Source of the DNA: an uncultured Lachnospiraceae bacterium
GTDB taxonomy: Bacteria; Bacillota; Clostridia; Lachnospirales; Lachnospiraceae
DNA: 45,491 nt
Direction of reading: 5' to 3'
Assembly (NCBI GenBank): GCA_902788645.1
Contig: CADAKW010000005.1
Coordinates: forward strand, 1-45,491
Shown here: piece by piece, positions 1-7,972 of the stretch
Layout: the number at the start of each line of letters is the position of its first letter
How positions within the stretch are numbered: position 1 is the stretch's first letter
Made by a program: the position numbers and the translations under genes
The notes under the pieces: model-generated
The model's input: the letters and a program-made list of their open reading frames with translations, nothing else
Database searches by the model: none
What the model was told of the DNA's origin: nothing

Positions 1-569
1 TCACCTATCTGCCGTACAATGGCACCTTTGCTTATTTATCTACTATCCTGGATGCCTTTACCAAGCAGATACTGTCGTATGTGCTCAGCCCATCACTGGA
101 AGTGGATTTCGTTTTGGAAACCATCAACAAACTGGTGGAAAATTATGGTGTCTCCCTCCAAGCGGAAACGATCATTCATTCAGATCAGGGTTGCCACTAT
201 ACCAGCTACAAGTTCATAAATATTCTTTATGATAAAAAACTCCGTCAGTCCATGTCCCGCAGGGGAAACTGCTGGGACAACGCTCCGCAGGAAAGCTTCT
301 TCGGCCATATGAAAGACCACATCATGCCGAAACTTGCGGAATGTACTGAATTTGCTGAGGTCCAGGTCATCATTGATGACTATATGGATTATTACAACAA
401 TCGGCGTTATCAGTGGCATCTTGCCAAGCTGTCGCCTAATGAATTCTACAAATTTGTTACTACCGGGGAGTATCCTCTGGATATCCCGAATGCACCTGCC
501 CCGCCAGCCATTAGGAAAGAACCGAAAGAGCTTGGCAAGACGGCAGTTCATATAGATTCTGAAAAATAA
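1..569 (+). CDS. IS3-family transposase (OrfB, DDE integrase core), 5' end outside the window
   Basis: The reading frame is open from base 3 to the stop at 567-569 and is cut by the window edge, so only the C-terminal ~188 residues are present. The retroviral-integrase (rve) core is recognisable: the second catalytic Asp lies in HSDQGCHY, followed by the IS3 hallmark SMSRRGNCWDNAPQESFF that holds the catalytic Glu, then the YNNRRYQWHLAKLSPNEF tail typical of OrfB. The first Asp should lie just upstream of the window. The protein cuts and joins the ends of its own insertion sequence, usually as an OrfAB frameshift product; OrfA is not visible. An ATG at 81 is internal and should not be taken as the start. 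It is the only transposase on the plus strand here. Confidence 0.93.
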   Translation, partial: TYLPYNGTFAYLSTILDAFTKQILSYVLSPSLEVDFVLETINKLVENYGVSLQAETIIHSDQGCHYTSYKFINILYDKKLRQSMSRRGNCWDNAPQESFFGHMKDHIMPKLAECTEFAEVQVIIDDYMDYYNNRRYQWHLAKLSPNEFYKFVTTGEYPLDIPNAPAPPAIRKEPKELGKTAVHIDSEK

Positions 570-749
570 AGCTTAACAGAATATCATATCAATTCGGTTT
601 GTCCAATTCTGTGGGCACATCAAATATCATGTGTCCACTTATGTGGATAACCAAACAAAGGAATGTCCAAAATCAGGGATATCGCTTTTGTACAGGTGTC
701 TAAAAAATAGGCACTACACTAATTCAAAATGTCCTTGACAAGGGGTACA
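1..749 (+). mobile_element. Right-hand part of an IS3-family insertion sequence
   Basis: The transposase stop is followed by about 180 bases of non-coding DNA. A plausible right end is 731-749, ending GGGGTACA, because IS3-family ends normally finish in CA-3'. The left end is outside the window, so the inverted repeat and any 3-4 bp target duplication cannot be checked. The exact right boundary is inference. Confidence 0.5.
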
Positions 750-816
750 GTTTAACTGATTACATATCCGACAACAATAATCATATTTTTTTGATCACCT
801 CCTATAAATCAAAATA

Positions 817-1242
817 CAACTGTACAATTCAATTTAGCAACCCTGCTATTTGCATAAATGATAAATTCAAATCCAGCATTCTAACAATTATCTAATTTTC
901 CTGCATCTGGTATACATTATCCGAATGAATCTCTTCCTCCGTTTTTGCATAGAGTAACATTCCCAAAGCTCTATTTCTCTCGTCGTCAAACTCGTAATCA
1001 CGATTTTTAACATAGGTAAAAATCCAATATATATATATATTATTTACATGCAATGTATGTTTCGCAAAATACATCTGTATTATAAAGCTGTAATACTTAA
1101 CATCAACAACCAAAACAGTGTTTTGCTTCTGCAAATGAATATCACTTTGCATAACTGAAAGCATCAATCCTGACAAGCCAAAAAATTTTAACACCCGAGA
1201 AATGTCCCGTTTTATCTGATATTTTTCAACAAACGACTTCTG
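817..1242 (-). pseudogene. Decayed second copy of the mcrC 3' end
   Basis: The minus-strand frame encodes a protein tail matching the intact McrC at 1581-2615: MQSDIHL, VVDVKYY, KHTLHVNN, IFTYVKN and GMLLYAKTEEEI align with MQTDIML, IIDAKYY, RHTLHSGN, IFTYVKN and GMLLYAKTDETI. The likeness continues in the same frame beyond the TAG at 892-894: IIVRMLDLNLSF corresponds to ISVKTLDLNVGF, then IAGLLN, a second in-frame stop, and IVQL. Upstream of ~1195 the match fades and a stop appears at 1243-1245. An (AT)7 run at 1027-1040 lies where the relic has three extra residues before IFTYVKN. The N-terminal two thirds of McrC are missing. The GTG at 1192-1194 has no convincing ribosome-binding site. 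It could be a leftover of a partial tandem duplication or of a second McrBC locus removed by the IS3 element. Confidence 0.78.
1027..1040. repeat. (AT)7 microsatellite inside the mcrC relic
   Basis: Seven AT dinucleotides interrupt the relic. On the minus strand they encode IYIY between NN and WIFTYVKN, where the intact copy has GNLYQIFTYVKN. The run accounts for a three-residue, in-frame insertion and is a natural slippage site. Confidence 0.8.
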
Positions 1243-1580
1243 TTATCCGCTCAAAATATTTATAGCTTTTCTGTAACAAAGTCATCCTTGGTATCGCATA
1301 ATTTCCATTTCAACCAAACATTTCAATTAGTTAGATATATTATACTATATTCATTTTATTATTTCAATAGTATTATAATGTAAATTGTTTTCCCTAAATT
1401 ATTCTTCAAAAAATAAGCAAACGAGTTCCTAAATAGTTCTAAAACTTCATCTTTTTGCCTCATATCATATCTCCGTTTTTATTTCCACCAATATCTTTGT
1501 CCTTTTATCAATCCTTCCCCCTATTAGTCAGGCATGCTTGTTTCAATGCTTTCATGTCCCATTAAATCAGCAAGCAATCT
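1243..1580. other. AT-rich intergenic stretch without a recognisable gene
   Basis: This lies between the mcrC relic and the stop codon of the intact mcrC. It is strongly AT-rich and I see no open frame with a ribosome-binding site, no clear hairpin with a T-tract and no tRNA-like fold. It may contain the unrecognisable upstream part of the mcrC relic. Confidence 0.6.
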
Positions 1581-2615
1581 CTATAACTCAAAATACTCTT
1601 TCACTATCCCATTCAACTGTGCTGCAATACCATCAAAACCCACATTCAAATCTAATGTCTTTACACTTATCTTATTACCACTCATTTGATATGTATTATT
1701 GGGATAGATTGTCTCATCCGTTTTTGCATAAAGAAGCATCCCTGAAACTTCATGAGGTTGTGTTGCCAATTCAATCTCCTTATTTTTGACATAAGTAAAA
1801 ATCTGATATAAATTGCCGGAATGCAATGTATGCCTATCAAATTTTGATTGAGTTGTATGCGTGTAGTATTTCGCATCAATGATAAGCACTTTTTCTTTAT
1901 ATGTTAGCATTATGTCTGTTTGCATTATCGGAAGCATTGCTCCAATACCATCATCTAATTGCCAAGCTATCTGAGATGCATTAGCTGTAATATCCGGATA
2001 CTCTTTTCTATAATATTCCAGTATAAACTTTTCGTACAACCTACACATACGTTGCTCGTCTACAAATTCCATAAGACGAGTACTTCCATCTGAATTTGTT
2101 TGAAGCAGTCCCTTTACTACCAAATAGCATATGGAAATTAACAATCTGTATGTCTGATTATTACGATTATATTGGATGTTCCAGTTGATTGTATAAAGAT
2201 CTATTGGTTCCACGTCACCAAAATAAACCATCAATTTTCTAAGTTCTTTTTTACGTACCTTCGAAATATCGGAACGAAGTAACAATTCAACTGTTGATTT
2301 AATTATTCTATTCATCGTTCCGTTAACAGAAAATTCGTCATATGTACAAATCATCTGTTTCCTTAGCATGGAATGTGTCTTAATAGACTCTGCCATATCT
2401 ATCTTTCCACGAAGAGCAGATAAAGATTCTGTTTGAGGAATATATTCCTTTCCAAGACCGCGTTTTATCTGAACAGCTATACCTTTTGCCAGTATTGCTG
2501 CCATAAGTTCTGCGGTATTATTAAATTTTTCCGTAGCTATATCCTTATATCCCTGCTCATTCAAAACTTGAAAAGCATATGACAGCATATAGTAAACATT
2601 TTGTATCGGTATCAC
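1581..2615 (-). CDS. mcrC: McrC-family nuclease subunit of a McrBC-type restriction system
   Basis: The 344-residue protein has the layout of McrC: an N-terminal half beginning IPIQNVYYMLSYAFQVL that is typical of McrC-like proteins and contacts the McrB ring, and a C-terminal PD-(D/E)xK nuclease with Asp234 (MQTDIML), Asp247-x-Lys249 (IIDAKYY) and the conserved NLYQIFTYV segment near residue 270. In the known system McrC joins the McrB ring, stimulates its GTPase and cuts DNA between modified sites. Its GTG start overlaps the mcrB stop as GTGA, so the two genes are translationally coupled. A truncated relic of the same 3' end lies downstream at 817-1242. All expected catalytic residues are present, so this copy looks functional. 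Confidence 0.92.
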   Translation of the reverse strand: MIPIQNVYYMLSYAFQVLNEQGYKDIATEKFNNTAELMAAILAKGIAVQIKRGLGKEYIPQTESLSALRGKIDMAESIKTHSMLRKQMICTYDEFSVNGTMNRIIKSTVELLLRSDISKVRKKELRKLMVYFGDVEPIDLYTINWNIQYNRNNQTYRLLISICYLVVKGLLQTNSDGSTRLMEFVDEQRMCRLYEKFILEYYRKEYPDITANASQIAWQLDDGIGAMLPIMQTDIMLTYKEKVLIIDAKYYTHTTQSKFDRHTLHSGNLYQIFTYVKNKEIELATQPHEVSGMLLYAKTDETIYPNNTYQMSGNKISVKTLDLNVGFDGIAAQLNGIVKEYFEL

Positions 2616-5101
2616 TTAATCGCGCTCCTTAAGTTATTACTCCAGTCTTTTACTTTTAATGGCTCGTCAAACCAGTACTCTTTAATCAATGGTATAATCT
2701 CATATTCGACAATGCCATACAGACTCTGCTCATCAATAGATTCTGTAGAAAAATTACAGAAATAACTATGGCCGATACAAAAACCATCCCCTAATGACTC
2801 ATCTGTAGAAATTACATTGTTGAGATTCTCTACACAATTAATAAGCTTATTGAACTTTTCATTATCAATTGCCATTTTATATTCTCTAAAACCATCAGTT
2901 TCAAATCCTGGTTTGATTTCAAAAAAGGCAAATCTACGTCTTAAAGCGTAATCAAGCATTGCCAGACTTCTGTCTGCTGTGTTCATCATACCAATAATAT
3001 AAACATTCTTCGGTACAGCAAATTTCTCGTCAGAATACAACAACTGTAGAGAGACGCCACGCTTATCATTTTCAATAAGCATAAATAACTCACCAAAAAT
3101 CTTACTCAGATTTCCTCGATTTATTTCATCAATTATAAAAAAATAATCATTGTCACTATCTATCTCTGCTTTCTTACAGAAATTATAGAAAGCCCCCTTC
3201 TTCAACTCAAATCCCTCGGAAGATGGCCTGAATCCCATGATGAAATCTTCATAAGAATAACTTTGATGAAACTGGACCATCATTACTCGCTCAATATCCT
3301 TAACACCCATTACTGAATACGCAAGCCTTTTTGCTGCAAAGGTCTTACCAACGCCCGGTGCACCTTGCAGAATAATATTCTTCTTAGCTTTTAAAATTCC
3401 CACTAATCTCGAATACTCATCTTCTGGCATGAAAACTTCATCCAGAAAATCTTCGGCTGTATAAACAGGATAATTCTTAGTTGTTTCTTCCACATCGTCT
3501 TCAGTCTCATTCTCGAATAATGCATTGAGTTTTTCTACATATTCCGTGTAAGCAGTAATATCAGTAAGTGTTTTCATAACAGCCTGTCCCGGATGAGGCC
3601 ACTCTCCATTATGAGTCCAGTTTACTTTTCTATAATTAGCGTATTCGTCCGTTCTTTCGTCATCATATTCATAATCAGATGTAACTACACCACGACCAAC
3701 CAACTGGTGCATACCCTTCTTTACAAAAATAACGTCTCCCACTTTCATCTCATTTGCAAACTGCCATGTAGCATATGCTGCATTTTTATATGATAATGAT
3801 GGATCAAAGACTTCTTTCATTTTTGCCTTCATCGCATCTTTCGAATCGAATGCTGTCAAATCTCCAATTTCGCCCCAGCCAATTGCCATAATTCCGGTTT
3901 TATAGAATTCACTCCACATGGAAGAATTCTCACCCGGAGAATATATCCAATAATGAACTGTATCAACATCATCATCTGCTAAGGCGGAGCTTCCACTATC
4001 ACGCTTATTTTTATTTTCAGATACAACTCTTTTGAAGATATCAGAAGCAAGTTCTTCGGTCATATCAACCACTTTGCCGGCTTCAGTTAATGTCCATACA
4101 CCATAAACGCTTTTATCAATATACCCTGTATTAACAAGGTAATTACGAGCAAATGCCACTTCATTTTCGAACTTATTTACATTATTCTTTCCTCTAGTTA
4201 CGTTCACTTCTTCCTCAGATAATTTTTCATTTTCAATAATTTTCTTTCGAGCTTCATTTGGAGTCGCTGAACCTCCAAGATCACGTAACGCCTTAATTAA
4301 TGGTTTGAACCAACGAAGAAATGCAGCTTTTGAAGATTTTTTGCCGGCGGTAGCCGCCTTTTCCTGATTTACCTGCTCAGAAATCATCCATGCATAGTAA
4401 GACAATTCCGGATAATTCTTATAATTATAAGCCCCCTCATTCAAAGCACTTGCACAGGAGTCTTTTATAAACAAATAATCTGCTGCTTTTGGAAGCTTAT
4501 TAATCTTTGTTTTTACAGCCACAACAAACTCCGCAGGCATATTTTCAATATTTGTTATAAACCATCTATTTCTAGAATCCAAATTTATGAAACAGTACGG
4601 ACGAACCCAATATAATCCCATTGTTAAGTTCCATCGAATGCCTGACTGGTCATAAACCAAATCATACCACTTTGAAAACTCAGCACGATTTTCTTCATTG
4701 TCCTCATCAGCTAAAGCAAGTGCCGCCTCAAATACATTCCACAGATTATCAATATCATCTTTTTTTCTGTCATCCTTGAATCTATAAAAAGTTGCCTTTA
4801 AATTATTCAAAACCGGAATTCCATCAAAATTTTCCGGAACCATAGCCTTAATGTCAAACTCTTTTGCAATGCTTCCAATAATAGTAATTCTATTAGCATT
4901 TGTTATCCCTTTGTTAAAAAGACCAAAAACAGTAAATGGATCAATGTCAATAATTACATCTCCACTTTCTAACTTCGGAACCTTCATGTCAATAGCTGCA
5001 TAAACTGTACTGATCTTATCAATAAGTAATTTACGGTCGTTTTTGAATGACAGAAGTTTTGTTGCAAACTCTGAATAAAAATCTATCCATTCAAATTGCA
5101 T
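2612..5101 (-). CDS. mcrB: McrB-type AAA+ GTPase with Mrr-N-like and EVE-like domains
   Basis: This is the motor and DNA-recognition subunit of a type IV (modification-dependent) restriction system. The 829 residues read, in order: an N-terminal region of unclear fold (about 1-240); a winged-helix segment resembling the Mrr N-terminal domain (about 260-350, from FLRWFKPLIKAL to GVWTLTEAGK); a PUA/EVE-like domain (about 382-520, VHYWIYSPGEN, GIMAIGWGEIGDL, VGDVIFVKKG), a fold known in other proteins to bind modified bases; then the McrB AAA+ module with Walker A GAPGVGKT (580-587), Walker B FFIIDEINRGNLSKIFGE (654-671) and the McrB signature MNTADRS (706-712). The strong GGGGGG ribosome-binding site supports the ATG at 5101. 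It lies 46 bp behind the rRNA methylase gene and overlaps mcrC by 4 bp. Domain assignments for the N-terminal half rest on motif reading alone. Confidence 0.9.
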   Translation of the reverse strand: MQFEWIDFYSEFATKLLSFKNDRKLLIDKISTVYAAIDMKVPKLESGDVIIDIDPFTVFGLFNKGITNANRITIIGSIAKEFDIKAMVPENFDGIPVLNNLKATFYRFKDDRKKDDIDNLWNVFEAALALADEDNEENRAEFSKWYDLVYDQSGIRWNLTMGLYWVRPYCFINLDSRNRWFITNIENMPAEFVVAVKTKINKLPKAADYLFIKDSCASALNEGAYNYKNYPELSYYAWMISEQVNQEKAATAGKKSSKAAFLRWFKPLIKALRDLGGSATPNEARKKIIENEKLSEEEVNVTRGKNNVNKFENEVAFARNYLVNTGYIDKSVYGVWTLTEAGKVVDMTEELASDIFKRVVSENKNKRDSGSSALADDDVDTVHYWIYSPGENSSMWSEFYKTGIMAIGWGEIGDLTAFDSKDAMKAKMKEVFDPSLSYKNAAYATWQFANEMKVGDVIFVKKGMHQLVGRGVVTSDYEYDDERTDEYANYRKVNWTHNGEWPHPGQAVMKTLTDITAYTEYVEKLNALFENETEDDVEETTKNYPVYTAEDFLDEVFMPEDEYSRLVGILKAKKNIILQGAPGVGKTFAAKRLAYSVMGVKDIERVMMVQFHQSYSYEDFIMGFRPSSEGFELKKGAFYNFCKKAEIDSDNDYFFIIDEINRGNLSKIFGELFMLIENDKRGVSLQLLYSDEKFAVPKNVYIIGMMNTADRSLAMLDYALRRRFAFFEIKPGFETDGFREYKMAIDNEKFNKLINCVENLNNVISTDESLGDGFCIGHSYFCNFSTESIDEQSLYGIVEYEIIPLIKEYWFDEPLKVKDWSNNLRSAIK

Positions 5102-5147
5102 TTTTCATACCCCCCAATTTTACCCATACAACTTTTTCGTCTCTTAT

Positions 5148-6686
5148 TTATCCTTCCCTCTCCATCAAACAAATTGTTTCACAATGTACCGTCGAACAAA
5201 ACATGTCCACGCAGCTCACCCGCTTCACCCGGTACCCACTCTCCTGCAGTGCCACCAGATCCCTCGCCAGACTCGTCGGCTTACACGATATATATACGAT
5301 CTCCGGCACGCCGTAATCTATAATCTTCTGCAGAGCCTTTGGATGGATTCCGTCCCGTGGCGGATCTAATACAATATAATCCGGTTTTTCTTCGATTTCG
5401 TCGATCACCTTGAGTACATCCCCGGCAATAAAGTCACAGTTGGTCAGGCCATTAAGCGCTGCATTTTCTTTGGCAGCTTCCACTGCCTCCTCCACGATCT
5501 CCACACCGATCACATGACCAGCCACCGGGGCAAGGATCTGAGCAATGGTTCCGGTTCCGCTGTAAAGGTCAAAGACCGTTTTTCCGGACAGACCACTTTT
5601 GGGTACAGAATCACCAGACATCTCTGCTGGATCTCCGCTTCGTACACCATCACAAGCACCATCTAATTCCTCTGTCTCTCCGCTTTGTACAACATCACCG
5701 GACAACTCTCCTGCTGCCCCCCTCAGCACATAATCTCTCGCCCGCTGATAAAGCACCTCTGCTCCCTTTGTATTTGTCTGGAAAAAGGAAAACGGAGTGA
5801 TCCGAAACTGCAATCCCAGCACATTTTCCATAAACCAGTCTTTTCCGTAAATGATATGGGTCTCGTCGCTTTTTACCACGTCCCCCAGGCTGTCATTGAC
5901 GATATGCAGAAAGCCCGTAACAGCTCCCTGTAGCGGAAGCTTTAACAGCATATCGGACAGATTCTGCAGATGCTTTTCCATTGCGGCGTCATCATACTGT
6001 GATGAGGTGACCAACGCTGCCAGAAGCTCTCCGGTCGACTCTGCACGGCGCACCAGCAGATGACGAAGGATTCCTTCATGGCTGTTTTTGTGATAATACG
6101 GCAGATTGTTCTCCGCACAATAATCGCGGACTCCATCGAGAATTTTTGTGAAATCCGGATGAACGATCCGGCAACCGCTCACATGAAGAATGTCATAAAA
6201 GCTTCCCTTTTTATGAAGTCCCAGAGTTAATGGGCCATCTTTTACTTCATCGCCAAAGGAGAATTCCATTTTGTTGCGATATTCCCACTGTTTTGGACTT
6301 GGCAAAATCCCATCAAATACAAAATCAGAAATCCCGTCACATACCGGGTGCAGCAGATCCAGCACCTGATTTTTCTTTAGCTCTAACTGCTTCTCATAAG
6401 GAATCGTCTGATAGCTGCAGCCGCCACATGTCCCAAAATGCGGACACCCCGGCTTTGCCGTTTCTATAGAAGATTTTTCCAGAACCTCCCGCAGCATTCC
6501 CTTTGCTTTGCCTTTTCTTGCTTTTTTGATGGATAAACGCACCTTCTGTCCCGGAATCACGCCCTTTACCTCGACACGGTGCTTTATGATTTCTCCGTTC
6601 TCCGCTTTCTCCTCTACGACCACTGTCCCTTTATTTGGAAAGTCTACACGCTCTACGATTCCTTCTACAATCTGTCCCTTTTTCAT
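5148..6686 (-). CDS. rlmD: RlmD/RumA-family 23S rRNA (uracil-5-)-methyltransferase with an inserted repeat
   Basis: SAM-dependent enzyme of the TrmA/RumA group, expected to methylate a uridine in 23S rRNA. Visible parts: N-terminal TRAM RNA-binding domain (1-65); the [4Fe-4S] cysteines Cys81, Cys87, Cys90 and Cys172 (CPHFGTCGGC, then SGCRIVHP); substrate region PFSFFQTN (298-305); the SAM-binding motif VFDLYSGTGT (371-380); DPPRDGIHPK (441-450); and the catalytic Cys468 in VYISCKPTSLARDL. Residues ~325-368, just before the SAM motif, are an unusual Gly/Ser/Asp-rich insertion built from a ~15-residue repeat, which makes the protein (512 aa) longer than the usual ~450-460. Which uridine is modified cannot be told from sequence. 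It starts 19 bp after the pheA stop. Confidence 0.92.
   Translation of the reverse strand: MKKGQIVEGIVERVDFPNKGTVVVEEKAENGEIIKHRVEVKGVIPGQKVRLSIKKARKGKAKGMLREVLEKSSIETAKPGCPHFGTCGGCSYQTIPYEKQLELKKNQVLDLLHPVCDGISDFVFDGILPSPKQWEYRNKMEFSFGDEVKDGPLTLGLHKKGSFYDILHVSGCRIVHPDFTKILDGVRDYCAENNLPYYHKNSHEGILRHLLVRRAESTGELLAALVTSSQYDDAAMEKHLQNLSDMLLKLPLQGAVTGFLHIVNDSLGDVVKSDETHIIYGKDWFMENVLGLQFRITPFSFFQTNTKGAEVLYQRARDYVLRGAAGELSGDVVQSGETEELDGACDGVRSGDPAEMSGDSVPKSGLSGKTVFDLYSGTGTIAQILAPVAGHVIGVEIVEEAVEAAKENAALNGLTNCDFIAGDVLKVIDEIEEKPDYIVLDPPRDGIHPKALQKIIDYGVPEIVYISCKPTSLARDLVALQESGYRVKRVSCVDMFCSTVHCETICLMEREG
5632..5698. repeat. 45-bp tandem duplication inside the rRNA methylase gene
   Basis: Two 22-base copies with two differences, at 5632-5653 and 5677-5698 (each beginning TCTCCGCTT and ending ATCAC), are 45 bp apart. 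A third, weaker copy seems to overlap ~5610-5625. The period is a multiple of three, so the frame is kept and the protein gains ~15-residue acidic Ser-Gly-Asp repeats between the RNA-binding half and the SAM domain. Confidence 0.75.
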
Positions 6687-6705
6687 CTCAACACCATTTT
6701 CCTAT

Positions 6706-7842
6706 TTATTTCGTCTCAAAGTTTCCCAGCACCTTCAAATTACTTGCACATTCATGCATGGTTGCCAGCGCATTTTCTACCGCCGATTCATTCAGATTTC
6801 CCTCCAGATCCACAAAGAAACGATACTCCCATTTCTTTCCGTGAAGCGGCCTTGATTCGATCTTGGTGAGATTCATTTCGTTATAATAAAAGTTTGCCAG
6901 CATATTATAAAGTGCTCCCGGCACATGCTTTACCTCAAATGCCACGCTGATCTTGTTGGCGTCCTTTAAGAACACCTTCTGATTGGAAATGATAATAAAT
7001 CTGGTAAAATTCGTACTCTGGTAATTGATCCGCTCCTGCAGCACATCCAGACCAAACACCTCGGCTGCCCTGGTACTGGCGATCGCTCCATGGGTCTTCT
7101 CTTTCTCCTCAGCAACCTTTTTGGCTGCCCCCGCCGTGCTGGCATACTCGATTCCCTGGATCCCATGCTCCTCCAGAAACGGTGCACACTGCAGCAGTCC
7201 CTGTGGATGAGAATAAACTTCCTTAATATCCTCTGTCTTTGCCCCCGGTACTCCTAAAAGAGCCTGCTCTACCTTAACCACATGCTCTGCCACAATGGTA
7301 ATATCATGCTCTACCAGCAGATCATAGATATCCGTAATGCTTCCGGTGGACGTATTTTCAATAGGCACAACACCATATTTTGCCTCACCATTTGCTACTG
7401 TCTCGATAACATCACGAAACGTCGTCTTGTTAAAGGCTGTGATCTTGTCCCCAAAATATTCTAACATTGCCTGCTCGGAAAAGGCTCCACGCTCTCCGAA
7501 ATATACCACTCTGGTATCTTCATCCACATCCAGCGCATCCACCTGCTGAAAGGGAATGGTTGCCGCTCCCGGTCCCAGTTTCTGATATTGGTATTTGCGG
7601 CTAATAGACATGATCTGACGAAAAAGATCTTCTACAGCTGTCTCATTAAATTCCGTACTGGCATAACTGCGCAGCGTGTCCAGCTTCTGCTGCTCCCGCT
7701 CCGGATCATAGACCTTCTTACCGGTACTGCGCTTGTAGGCAGCCACATCATTTGCCACCTCCATACGTTCCTCAAACAATCTGGTGATCTCTCTGTCGAT
7801 CTTGTCAATTTTTTCTCTACTCTCTTTTAAATCTACTACCAT
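6706..7842 (-). CDS. pheA: Bifunctional chorismate mutase / prephenate dehydratase (P-protein)
   Basis: Converts chorismate to prephenate and then to phenylpyruvate, the committed steps of phenylalanine synthesis. Three parts are visible in the 378-residue product: an AroQ-type chorismate mutase (about 1-90; LKESREKIDKIDREITRLF, RMEVANDVAAYK), a prephenate dehydratase (about 105-285; YFGERGAFSEQA, VVPIENTSTGSITD and the catalytic Thr in NFTRF), and a C-terminal ACT domain with GALYNMLANF and ESRPL, the phenylalanine-sensing motifs. Feedback inhibition by phenylalanine is therefore likely. I chose the ATG at 7842 because GAGGA precedes it at good spacing; a TTG 14 codons upstream (7884) has no such site. 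Downstream is the rRNA methylase. Confidence 0.95.
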   Translation of the reverse strand: MVVDLKESREKIDKIDREITRLFEERMEVANDVAAYKRSTGKKVYDPEREQQKLDTLRSYASTEFNETAVEDLFRQIMSISRKYQYQKLGPGAATIPFQQVDALDVDEDTRVVYFGERGAFSEQAMLEYFGDKITAFNKTTFRDVIETVANGEAKYGVVPIENTSTGSITDIYDLLVEHDITIVAEHVVKVEQALLGVPGAKTEDIKEVYSHPQGLLQCAPFLEEHGIQGIEYASTAGAAKKVAEEKEKTHGAIASTRAAEVFGLDVLQERINYQSTNFTRFIIISNQKVFLKDANKISVAFEVKHVPGALYNMLANFYYNEMNLTKIESRPLHGKKWEYRFFVDLEGNLNESAVENALATMHECASNLKVLGNFETK

Positions 7843-7972
7843 CTCTTTATCCTCATTTTCTATCTGTATTCCTGTCAAACACACAATTTACTCTGTTTTA
7901 TGTTACCATATCAACACTATTTCCGCAATGTACCCTCTGCAAAAATGAAAGCTCTCAGGTGACACAAACTTC

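Noticed and set aside
1192..1194. GTG start of a 100-residue protein downstream of mcrC
   Set aside because: No ribosome-binding site, and protein likeness to McrC continues past its stop; treated as a pseudogene.
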